Shown piece by piece: positions 1 to 7,925 of a stretch of 64,000 nt of DNA. Where the stretch lies: contig NZ_CP109596.1 of assembly GCF_036327755.1 (NCBI RefSeq), positions 7,936,001 to 8,000,000 on the forward strand. Direction: 5' to 3'. The stretch's first letter is position 1. Every line of letters begins with the position of its first letter. Under the pieces are notes generated by a model. That model saw only the letters and a program-made list of their open reading frames with translations. It was not told the origin of the DNA and ran no database searches. Position numbers and translations under genes: made by a program. This DNA comes from Nocardia sp. NBC_01503 (GTDB lineage Bacteria > Actinomycetota > Actinomycetes > Mycobacteriales > Mycobacteriaceae).

Positions 1-2118
1 CGGGGTGCGGCCGATGGGCGACTGATCCACCTGCACCAGCTTGTCCAGGTGATCGAGACCGTTCACCCGGGTGTGCCGACCCGGAACCTGGCGCGCGCCA
101 TTGAGTTTGTTCGCCAGCACGGTGGCCAGAATGTCATTGACGAGCGTCGACTTACCGGAGCCGGAGACACCGGTGATCGAGGTGAGAATGCCCAGCGGGA
201 AGCTCACATCGATATCGCGCAGATTGTGTTCGACCGCGCCGACCACGGTGAGCTGCTTCTTCTTGTCCGCGGGACGGCGCACGAGCGGAATCTCGATGCT
301 CTCGCGACCGGAAAGGTAAGCGCCGGTGAGGGATCGCTTATCGGTCAGCAGTCCCGGATACGGTCCGGAGTACACCACCTCACCACCGTGCTCACCGGCG
401 AGCGGGCCGATATCGACCACCCAATCCGAGGCGTGGATGGTGTCCTCGTCATGCTCGACCACGATCAGCGTATTGCCGAGTTTCTTGAGCCGCGTGAGGG
501 TTTCGATCAGTCGCCGGTTATCGCGCTGATGCAGGCCGATGGACGGCTCGTCCAACACGTAAAGCACACCGACCAGGCCCGAACCGATCTGTGTGGCAAG
601 CCGAATACGCTGCGCCTCACCACCGGAGAGCGTGGCCGCCGCTCGCGACAGGGTCAGATACTGCAGGCCGACATCGAGCAGGAAGCCCAGTCGCGCCTGA
701 ATCTCCTTGATCACCTGCGCGGCGATCGCAGCCTGCCGGTCGTCCAGGGTGAGCGAGTTCAGGAAGTCCGCGGCGTCACCGATGGACAGATCGGAGATAT
801 CGGCAATCGACTTATCCGCCTTGCCCGCTCGCAGCGTGACCGCGAGGATCTCCGGCCGCAGCCGCGCGCCATTGCAGACCGGGCACGGGATGTCCCGCAT
901 GTACCCGTCGTAGTACTCCTTGGCCGACTCCGATTCGGTGCTCTCCATGCGCCGCTGCAGGAACGGCATCACACCTTCGAAATCGGCGTAGTACGAACGC
1001 TTGCGGCCGTACCGGTTGGTGTACGAGACGTGCACCTGCTCGGAACTGCCCTCCAGCACGGCCTTTCGCGCCTTCGGCGGCAGATCCTGCCAGGCGGTGT
1101 CCATGGAGAACCCCATGGCCTCGGCCAAGCCCGACAGCAGCCGGGTGAAGTATTCGGCGGTCTGCCCGCGCGACCACGGCGCGATCGCACCCTCGCCCAG
1201 ACTCAACTCGGTATCGGGCACAACGAGATCCGGATCGACCTCCTTGCGAATACCGAGACCGGTGCAGTCCGGGCAGGCGCCGTAGGGCGAGTTGAACGAG
1301 AACGACCGCGGCTCGAGATCCTCGATATCGAGCGGATGCCCGTTCGGGCAGGCCAGTCGCTCGGAGAAGCGCCGCTCCCGATCGTGCGCGTGCTCATCGC
1401 GATCCACGAAGTCCAGCACCACGATGCCGTCGGCCAGGCGCAGCGCGGTCTCGATCGAATCGGTCAGACGCTGTTTGGAGCTGGGCTTCACGGCGAGCCG
1501 GTCGACGACCACCTCGACATCGTGCTTCTCCTGCTTCTTCAGCTTGGGCGGTTCGGTCAGCGGATACACCACGCCGTCGACCCGCACCCGCGAGTAGCCC
1601 TGCCCGTTCAAGGATTCGAAGAGATCGACGAATTCGCCCTTGCGGGTACGCACCACGGGTGCGAGCACCTGGAATTTGATGCCCTCCTGCATGGCGAGCA
1701 CCTGATCCACGATCTGCTGTGGCGACTGCTTCTCGATGAGATGACCACAGGTCGGGCAGTGCGGCGTGCCCGCGCGCGCGAACAGCAGACGCAGATAGTC
1801 GTAGACCTCGGTAATGGTGCCCACGGTCGACCGCGGATTGCGATTGGTCGACTTCTGATCGATGGACACCGCGGGCGAGAGCCCCTCGATGAAGTCCACA
1901 TCGGGCTTGTCCATCTGTCCGAGGAATTGCCGGGCGTACGCCGACAGCGACTCCACATACCGGCGCTGTCCCTCGGCGAAGATCGTGTCGAACGCCAGCG
2001 AAGACTTACCGGACCCGGACAGACCGGTGAACACGATGAGACTGTCGCGGGGTAGGTCGAGATCGACCCCTTTGAGATTGTGTTCCCGCGCTCCACGCAC
2101 CGTCAGGCGATCCGCCAC
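1..2118 (-). CDS. uvrA: Excinuclease ABC subunit A, UvrA (3' end outside window)
   Basis: UvrA is the ATP-dependent damage-recognition subunit of the UvrABC nucleotide excision repair complex. The reverse-strand frame is open from a GTG at 2118 to the window edge, giving about 706 of the usual 950 or so residues, so the C-terminal part is missing. The N-terminus reads ADRLTVRGAREHNLKGVDLD, followed by the Walker A motif GLSGSGKSS and FAEGQRRYVESLSAYARQFL, which are hallmarks of UvrA. GTG 2118 is preceded by a GGAAGGA ribosome site; a nearby ATG at 2125 is out of frame. A PafBC-type promoter lies upstream at 2168-2190, implying a leader of about 40 nt. Identification is near certain. Confidence 0.97.
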   Translation of the reverse strand, partial: MADRLTVRGAREHNLKGVDLDLPRDSLIVFTGLSGSGKSSLAFDTIFAEGQRRYVESLSAYARQFLGQMDKPDVDFIEGLSPAVSIDQKSTNRNPRSTVGTITEVYDYLRLLFARAGTPHCPTCGHLIEKQSPQQIVDQVLAMQEGIKFQVLAPVVRTRKGEFVDLFESLNGQGYSRVRVDGVVYPLTEPPKLKKQEKHDVEVVVDRLAVKPSSKQRLTDSIETALRLADGIVVLDFVDRDEHAHDRERRFSERLACPNGHPLDIEDLEPRSFSFNSPYGACPDCTGLGIRKEVDPDLVVPDTELSLGEGAIAPWSRGQTAEYFTRLLSGLAEAMGFSMDTAWQDLPPKARKAVLEGSSEQVHVSYTNRYGRKRSYYADFEGVMPFLQRRMESTESESAKEYYDGYMRDIPCPVCNGARLRPEILAVTLRAGKADKSIADISDLSIGDAADFLNSLTLDDRQAAIAAQVIKEIQARLGFLLDVGLQYLTLSRAAATLSGGEAQRIRLATQIGSGLVGVLYVLDEPSIGLHQRDNRRLIETLTRLKKLGNTLIVVEHDEDTIHASDWVVDIGPLAGEHGGEVVYSGPYPGLLTDKRSLTGAYLSGRESIEIPLVRRPADKKKQLTVVGAVEHNLRDIDVSFPLGILTSITGVSGSGKSTLVNDILATVLANKLNGARQVPGRHTRVNGLDHLDKLVQVDQSPIGRTP

Positions 2119-2167
2119 CGGCCATCCTTCCAACGTTTCGGCATCAAGACATAGCCCCCGCGACGCC

Positions 2168-2190
2168 ATGCTAGGCGCGACCACCGACAA
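2168..2190 (-). promoter_or_regulatory. PafBC-type DNA-damage promoter of uvrA
   Basis: On the minus strand the sequence reads TTGTCGGTG, 8 nt, TAGCAT. This matches the mycobacterial RecA-independent damage promoter TTGTCRGTG-N8-TANNNT in every defined position. The same arrangement occurs before uvrB and polA in this window. That PafBC acts here is inferred; the regulator genes are not in the window. Confidence 0.8.
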
Positions 2191-2243
2191 GTTCGGTCAC
2201 GCACGCTGAAACGCTGGTCACACGATATAAATTGCGCGCTACG

Positions 2244-3074
2244 TCACTCCGGAACGAGACGGTCCGTGAACCACAACGACGGCTGTGCGCTCGATTGTTC
2301 CGGGATGATCCGGCGCACACAAGGCACCGAGATGGCGCGGGGCGCCAAACCGCGATCGCGTGAGCGCTCCTCCGAGCCCGCGGCCGTCACCAAGGCCAGG
2401 TCGCCGTCGAATCGGCGATAGATCAGACGACCCCGGCGGGTGTCCGGATCGGTGAAGAACAGATACGGCACCCCGCCCAGGCACAGGCGCGCGGCGGCCT
2501 CGTCCTCGTGCAGCGCCGGGACGCTGTCGCGATGCTGGCGCAACGGCCGCGCACCGAGCTGTCCGCTCCAGCAGACCACGGCATCCGCGCCGGTCTCGGC
2601 GTCGATATATAGGTGCGCGTCGTAATCCATGGCATCGAGGATCAGCGCGGCCGCCCCGGCCGTGGCCACCTGTAAACGACAGTCCTTGCGCCGCACAATG
2701 GGGCGCGGACCGGTGACCACGGCCAGGGGCGGCCGCGCCGGGTCGGGCCAGGGCCGAGACGCTTCCTCCGGTGGACAGCCAAGCCGCAGGTCGAGGCGTT
2801 CCAATGCGAAGGTGGTCGCGAAGCGTCCCGGCCCGGCGACCTGTACCCGGAACGCCTTCCCCAGCGTCCGGATCGATATTTGCGCGAGGGTGTTCTCATC
2901 CTCGGAGTCGGGCCAGTGCAGGCGTGCCCGCACCGGCCCTTGCACCCCGTGGCGGCGCAGGATTCTGCCCAGTCCGCGCACCACGCGGGTCACCTCGGCG
3001 GCCGGCACCGGTCCGCGTGTGGTCACCACGAAATCCTCATCGGTTCCACTCGACCACACTTCGAACCCACCCAT
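2244..3074 (-). CDS. Rv0079-like dormancy-associated ribosome hibernation/translation inhibitor
   Basis: This 276-residue protein resembles M. tuberculosis Rv0079 (DATIN, 273 aa) and mycobacterial RafH, DosR-controlled factors of the HPF family that bind ribosomes during hypoxia. Two regions support this: the central DAMDYDAHLYIDAETGADAV (Rv0079 has DAMDYDVHLFTDAETGEDAV) and the C-terminal PYLFFTDPDTRRGRLIYRRF, typical of the HPF C-terminal dimerisation domain. ATG 3074 was preferred over an in-frame TTG at 3107 because a GGGAAAG stretch lies upstream and the length fits Rv0079. The gene is divergent from a DosS-like kinase, and a DosR-box-like palindrome lies 72 bp upstream. Ribosome binding is inferred from the family. 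Confidence 0.82.
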   Translation of the reverse strand: MGGFEVWSSGTDEDFVVTTRGPVPAAEVTRVVRGLGRILRRHGVQGPVRARLHWPDSEDENTLAQISIRTLGKAFRVQVAGPGRFATTFALERLDLRLGCPPEEASRPWPDPARPPLAVVTGPRPIVRRKDCRLQVATAGAAALILDAMDYDAHLYIDAETGADAVVCWSGQLGARPLRQHRDSVPALHEDEAAARLCLGGVPYLFFTDPDTRRGRLIYRRFDGDLALVTAAGSEERSRDRGLAPRAISVPCVRRIIPEQSSAQPSLWFTDRLVPE

Positions 3075-3145
3075 AGCCGACCCACTTTCCCGATTCCGAC
3101 CCGGCAACCCGCTCCCATGACAACACGCCTCGACGGCTGCCGACA

Positions 3146-3159
3146 GGGGCTAAGGTCCC
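3146..3159. promoter_or_regulatory. Candidate DosR box
   Basis: GGGGCTAAGGTCCC matches 12 of 14 core positions of the DosR consensus GGGACTWWAGTCCC and keeps dyad symmetry. It lies between the Rv0079-like gene and the DosS-like kinase, upstream of both. The flanks of the 20-bp consensus match poorly (about 13/20 overall), so this is a candidate rather than a certain site. Confidence 0.6.
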
Positions 3160-3327
3160 AATCCGGGCTATTTTTTGGAAATTCTTCCGTTAAAAAGTTG
3201 GCGGATGGTTGCATGGGATGAATTCGGCTGTGCTGCAAGTGCATCCGCAACAACAACCCTTCGGCAACCACCTCGCGAGTACCATTCCGGATGCCGTGTG
3301 CGCATCCGCCGGACAGCCAGGACCACC

Positions 3328-5046
3328 ATGTACGACACTCATCGCACCGGTCCCTACTCCGTACGAGACACGCTGTCGCAGCTGCGATTGCGCGAACTAT
3401 TGACCGAGGTCAAGGATCGGGTCGAGCAGATCATCGATGCCCGTGACCGTATCGACGGGCTGGTGGAAGCCATGCTCGCGGTCACCTACGGACTCGATCT
3501 GGATCAGACGCTGCACACCATCGTGCGCGCGGCGACCGGTCTGGTCGATGCCCGCTACGGTGCGCTCGCGGTGCGGGGCCGCGATCAACAGCTGAGCCAG
3601 TTCATCTCGCACGGTATCGACGAACTCACCCGGATGCACATCGGCGCGCCGCCGGAGGGCAAAGGGGTGCTCGGCCTGGTGGTCGGGCAGGCCGAACCCG
3701 TTCGACTGGAGGACGTTACGCATCATCCGGACGCCGTCGGATTCCCCCCGCATCATCCGCGCATGCACACCTTTCTCGGGGTGCCGGTGCGGATTCGCGG
3801 CGAGATGTTCGGCCACCTCTATCTGGCCGAGAAGACCGGCGGTCACCCCTTCACCGAGGACGACGAGGTGCTCATGCAGGCCCTCGCCGCGGCCGCCGGT
3901 ATCGCAGTGGACAATGCCCGCCTCTACGAATCCGCGCGCACGCGACAGGCGTGGATCGAGGCCACCCGCGATATCGCCACCGAATTCCTGGCCGATACCG
4001 ATCCCGCGGAGGTGCTCGCGCACGTGGTGGAGCACGCGCGCGAACTCACCGGATCACACCGGGCACTGCTCGCGGTGGTGGCCGATCCGGAGACGCCGCC
4101 GGAGGAGGTCACCGAATTGGTGATCGCGCAGTGGTCCGGCCCCGGTGAGAATCCGGTCGGCAGCACCGTCGACACGGTCGGCACCGCCATCGGTGAGGCG
4201 CTCACCACCCGTACGCCACTGCGTTTCGACAATTCGCGGCGGGTGCACCTGGGCGAGCGCATCGCCGTCATCGGACCGGCACTGATACTGCCGCTGCACA
4301 CCCCGGATTCCACCCTCGGTGTGCTGATCATCTTGCGCTCGGCCGAATCCGCGCCGTACACCGACGAATTGGTGGAGCTGATCGCGGCCTTCACCGATCA
4401 GGCCGCGCTGGCGATGCAGTTGGCGGTGGCGCAGCGGCGCATGCGCGAACTCGACATTCTCACCGATCGCGATCGCATCGCCCGGGATCTGCACGACCAT
4501 GTCATCCAGCGGCTCTTCGCCATCGGGCTCTCACTCCAGGGCACGGTGCCGCGCACCCGGGTGCCCGAGGTGACGCAGCGGCTCACCGATGCCATCAATG
4601 ATCTGCAGGATGTGGTCGAGGAGATCCGCACCTCCATCTTCGACCTGCACGGCGGCCACGGGCACAGCACGCGACTGCGCCAGCGGTTGGAGCGCGCGAT
4701 CAAACAGCAGACCACCACCACCGGTATCCGCGCGCTCATGCACGTCACCGGACCGCTGTCGGTGGTGGAGCCCGCACTCGCCGATCACGCGGAAGCCGTT
4801 GTGCGCGAGGCGGTCAGCAATGCGGTCCGGCATTCGGGGGCCGATACCATCACCGTCGACATCGGGGTGGCGGACGATCTCACCATCGTCGTCGCCGATA
4901 ACGGGTGCGGGATTCCGGACGGCATCACGCCCAGTGGGCTCGCCAATCTCGCGCATCGCGCCGAGGAGTCCGGTGGGCGGCTGGCGGTGTATCCGCGGCG
5001 GGACACGACCGGCACCAAACTGAATTGGTCTGTCCCGCTGCACTGA
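3328..5046 (+). CDS. DosS/DevS-like two-GAF sensor histidine kinase
   Basis: This 572-residue cytoplasmic sensor kinase closely resembles DosS/DosT (578 aa), the haem redox/oxygen sensors of the dormancy response. The first GAF domain (about residues 55-200) contains VGFPPHHPRMHTFLGVPVRI, the segment that in DosS holds the haem-ligating histidine. A second GAF domain follows (about 220-380). The kinase core has the H-box DRIARDLHDHVIQRLFAIGL (HisKA_3), NAVRHSG and DNGCGIPDG. ATG 3328 has AGGA 5 nt upstream and gives a length matching DosS; a longer upstream frame adds unrelated residues. No DosR-type response regulator is adjacent, so the partner must lie elsewhere. Confidence 0.9.
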   Translation: MYDTHRTGPYSVRDTLSQLRLRELLTEVKDRVEQIIDARDRIDGLVEAMLAVTYGLDLDQTLHTIVRAATGLVDARYGALAVRGRDQQLSQFISHGIDELTRMHIGAPPEGKGVLGLVVGQAEPVRLEDVTHHPDAVGFPPHHPRMHTFLGVPVRIRGEMFGHLYLAEKTGGHPFTEDDEVLMQALAAAAGIAVDNARLYESARTRQAWIEATRDIATEFLADTDPAEVLAHVVEHARELTGSHRALLAVVADPETPPEEVTELVIAQWSGPGENPVGSTVDTVGTAIGEALTTRTPLRFDNSRRVHLGERIAVIGPALILPLHTPDSTLGVLIILRSAESAPYTDELVELIAAFTDQAALAMQLAVAQRRMRELDILTDRDRIARDLHDHVIQRLFAIGLSLQGTVPRTRVPEVTQRLTDAINDLQDVVEEIRTSIFDLHGGHGHSTRLRQRLERAIKQQTTTTGIRALMHVTGPLSVVEPALADHAEAVVREAVSNAVRHSGADTITVDIGVADDLTIVVADNGCGIPDGITPSGLANLAHRAEESGGRLAVYPRRDTTGTKLNWSVPLH

Positions 5047-5068
5047 GCGACGGCCGACAGCACCCGAC

Positions 5069-6265
5069 TCAGCCGACGGGGCCGAGCACCAGCGCGGAGT
5101 TGTTACCGCCCATACCGAGTGCGGTCTTCACCGTGATCCCCGCACCACCCGGGACCACCCCATCCGCGAGCCGGGCGTGCGCGGGTGCGACGACCGGCGC
5201 GGACACCACCAGTCCGCGCTCGTAACCCATTGCCACCGCGGCCACTTCGACTCCCGCGGACGCCGCCTGGCAGTGCCCGGTCAAAGGCTTGGTCGCGCAG
5301 ACCAGCGGGCGATTGTCGAAAAGATCCGCCAGCAGCGCGGTTTCGGCGTCATCGCACTGCTGGGTGCCCGAGCCGTGCGAGTTCAGGTACGCCACCTCCT
5401 CGGGCCGCACATCGGCACTGGCCAGGGCGCGCCGCACACACTCGAAGATCTGCTCATGCGAGGGATCCACCGAGATAACGTGATACCCGTCATTGGTCAT
5501 GGCCCCGCCCAGCACCGCCGCGTACGGCCGATCGGCCTCGCGGGTCACCACGAACGCCGTCGACGCCTCACCCCAACTGAATCCGCGACTGCCCTCCTGG
5601 AACGGGCGGCATGCGACGAGGGGCTCCACATCGGTGACCGCCGCCCCGAGCGCCTCGAAATGCTCGACCATGTCGGGTGTGCCGGACAGATCGGTGGCGA
5701 CCACCACCACGTCATCGGCGAAACCCTGCGCCAGCCACAGCTGCGCGGTGATCAATCCGGCATTGGCCGAGGAGCAGGCCGCGGTCACATTCATGGCCGG
5801 GCCGTGGAAACCGAACTCGCCCATCAGATTCGAAATCGGCGTCGAGGGCAGTAGTCGCAGATAGTCGCGGGCGCGGCGGTGCCCGTCATCCTCGACATAG
5901 AAGTCCCGCCACTCGTACACATTGCCCAGCACGATGGCGTGCAGCAGACCCACGGTGCGACCGGGCCGCCAACCGCGCGCGGTGGCGTCGGCGACCGCCT
6001 CGCGCACCGATTCCTGTACCGCGCGTACATAGCGACTCGGTCCCAACTCCGGATCGCCGCCGTCCGGCACGCGGGCAACCCATCCGTGCCGATCGCGTTC
6101 TGGGCCGTACCCTGGATGGAGCCGGGCTGCGGGCTTACCGCTCAGCAAACCCTCCCAGAGGGCGTCTCGACCCCAGCCGTACCCGGTGACGGCACCGATT
6201 CCGGCAATGGTCATATGATCTTGGTGCGGTGCCGCAGTGTTGGGGACGGGGTTGGTGCCAGGCAT
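5069..6265 (-). CDS. Beta-ketoacyl synthase (KAS II/FabF-like)
   Basis: This 398-residue thiolase-fold condensing enzyme probably performs decarboxylative Claisen condensation of acyl and malonyl thioesters. The catalytic Cys is in NVTAACSSANAGL (about residue 164), the first active-site His in LNSHGSGT (about 300) and the second in KPLTGHCQAAS (about 335), giving the Cys-His-His triad. The end LGMGGNNSALVL is typical of the family. ATG 6265 has AAGGAG 7 nt upstream. The gene is convergent with the DosS-like kinase (22-nt gap) and stands alone, with no acyl carrier protein nearby, so primary fatty acid, polyketide or chain-modifying roles cannot be distinguished. The N-terminal KAS half is somewhat divergent from FabF. 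Confidence 0.85.
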   Translation of the reverse strand: MPGTNPVPNTAAPHQDHMTIAGIGAVTGYGWGRDALWEGLLSGKPAARLHPGYGPERDRHGWVARVPDGGDPELGPSRYVRAVQESVREAVADATARGWRPGRTVGLLHAIVLGNVYEWRDFYVEDDGHRRARDYLRLLPSTPISNLMGEFGFHGPAMNVTAACSSANAGLITAQLWLAQGFADDVVVVATDLSGTPDMVEHFEALGAAVTDVEPLVACRPFQEGSRGFSWGEASTAFVVTREADRPYAAVLGGAMTNDGYHVISVDPSHEQIFECVRRALASADVRPEEVAYLNSHGSGTQQCDDAETALLADLFDNRPLVCATKPLTGHCQAASAGVEVAAVAMGYERGLVVSAPVVAPAHARLADGVVPGGAGITVKTALGMGGNNSALVLGPVG

Positions 6266-6430
6266 TGCATCGCTCCTTCCCAGAGCCTTTGCCTGTAATG
6301 ATCACCATCAGCAGGCCGATGCTGTGCGGAACTGTGATTGATCCAATAGGTTCGGTGGGGTTTCCAGCAAACCCTGCCGTTCACACTTTAGTGCCGTGCT
6401 CCAGCGACGTGTTTCAACGACGATCAGGGG

Positions 6431-7774
6431 GTGCTTGAGGTGGTTGGTAACGATCGGGCAAATACCCCGACCGATGCCGAACAGCTGGCCCAGCGGTACC
6501 GCACGCTGGTGGAGCACAGCCCCGACGGGGTTGTGGTCCACGAACGCGGAACGATCGTGTACGCCAATCCGGCCATGCTGCGGTTGCTCGGCGCCCAGCA
6601 CAACGACGATGTCATCGGGCAGCCGGTCGCCAACTTCGTCATGGCGCGCGATGTGCCCGCCATGCTGGAGCGGATTCGCAGACTCACCATCGCCGGAACC
6701 GCTTCCGAGCCCGCCGAATTGGTGCTCGTGCGCTGTGACGGCAGCACCGTCGAGGCCGAGACGGTGTCGGTGCTCACCGCCTGGCACGACCGGCTCGCCT
6801 ATCAGGTGGTGGTGCACGACCTCACCCCGCAGCGGCGCGCCGAGGCCGCCCAGGCGCGGGCCGAACAGTTCTTCACCACCGTGGTGTCGCAACTGGAGGA
6901 GGGGGTGGTCGTCATCGACCGGGAGGGGCGTATCGAATCGGCGAATCCCGCGGCCCGGCGCATATTCGGATACGACGCGGACGATCTCGTCGGCACGCAT
7001 ATCAATGACATTCCGCTGTGCCTGCTGGACGCCAATGCCCAGCCGATGCCGCCGTCCTGGTACCCGGTGATCCGCACACTGGCGACCGGGGAGACGGTGA
7101 CGCGCTTCGTCTTCGGGGTGGATCGGCCCGACGGGCAGCGGCGCTGGTTGTCGGCGAGCAGTCGGCTGCTCAATCCCGAGGATCCGAACTCCGCGGCGGT
7201 GTCGTCCTTCAATGACATCACCGAATTCCGGGCCAGCAGAAGGCAATTGGAGTACCAGGCCACCCACGATCCGCTGACCGGGCTGGCCAATCGGTCCCTG
7301 GTGCTGTCCCGGCTGGCGGCGGCACTGGGCACCAGTGAATCGCTGCCGGTATCCACCGTGCTCTTCATCGACCTGGACGGATTCAAGAGCATCAATGACA
7401 CGCTCGGACATGCCATCGGCGATACCGTGCTGCAGATCGTGGCGCAGCGGTTACAGCGCGGACTGCGCTCGGACGATATCGTCGGGCGTATCGGTGGCGA
7501 CGAATTCCTGGTGCTGCTCTCCGGGCGCACGCTCGGCGAGGATCTGGAGGCGCTGGTCACCCGGCTGCGCCAGACCATGGCCGAGCCGATCATCGCGCGC
7601 GGGCATCGCATCCAGGTCAATGCCTCGGTCGGCATCACCCCATTGCATCCCGGCGACGGCCGCACCCCCGAGGCGGTCCTGCACGATGCCGATCTGGCCA
7701 TGTACCGGGCCAAACCGCCCGGACATCGGGACAGCGCGCTGAGTCGCAGAAGCGATTCCACGCACGCCTCCTGA
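6431..7774 (+). CDS. PAS-PAS-GGDEF diguanylate cyclase
   Basis: This 447-residue protein likely makes the second messenger c-di-GMP from two GTP. It has two PAS sensor domains: YRTLVEHSPDGVVVHERG at about residue 25 and FFTTVVSQLEEGVVVIDREG at about 150. The C-terminal GGDEF domain (about 275-440) begins with YQATHDPLTGLANR and has an intact GRIGGDEFLVLL active site. An inhibitory-site motif RSDD lies exactly five residues upstream, predicting product feedback. There is no EAL domain and no membrane segment. The start is uncertain: GTG 6431 (after CAGGG) or GTG 6440. The gene diverges from the ketosynthase over a 165-bp gap. Confidence 0.9.
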   Translation: MLEVVGNDRANTPTDAEQLAQRYRTLVEHSPDGVVVHERGTIVYANPAMLRLLGAQHNDDVIGQPVANFVMARDVPAMLERIRRLTIAGTASEPAELVLVRCDGSTVEAETVSVLTAWHDRLAYQVVVHDLTPQRRAEAAQARAEQFFTTVVSQLEEGVVVIDREGRIESANPAARRIFGYDADDLVGTHINDIPLCLLDANAQPMPPSWYPVIRTLATGETVTRFVFGVDRPDGQRRWLSASSRLLNPEDPNSAAVSSFNDITEFRASRRQLEYQATHDPLTGLANRSLVLSRLAAALGTSESLPVSTVLFIDLDGFKSINDTLGHAIGDTVLQIVAQRLQRGLRSDDIVGRIGGDEFLVLLSGRTLGEDLEALVTRLRQTMAEPIIARGHRIQVNASVGITPLHPGDGRTPEAVLHDADLAMYRAKPPGHRDSALSRRSDSTHAS

Positions 7775-7925
7775 ACTGGCCCGATGCCGCGCGAACCCCG
7801 CCGCGCGGCACGGTTGACCTGCCGGTACGGCGAGTCGGGCGAACGCGAACTAGACTCGATAACTCTGTTCTCGATGGTTCGCGCGCAGTGCGCGTACGCA
7901 CCGCGTGGTGACAAGGAGTTCCGTT

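Noticed and set aside
49..2055. 668-codon plus-strand frame opposite uvrA
   Set aside because: It is the antisense shadow of uvrA caused by GC-rich third positions; the translation resembles no protein.
7775..7925. Rifamycin-associated element upstream of the HelD-like gene
   Set aside because: No match to the known inverted repeat was seen in the upstream region.
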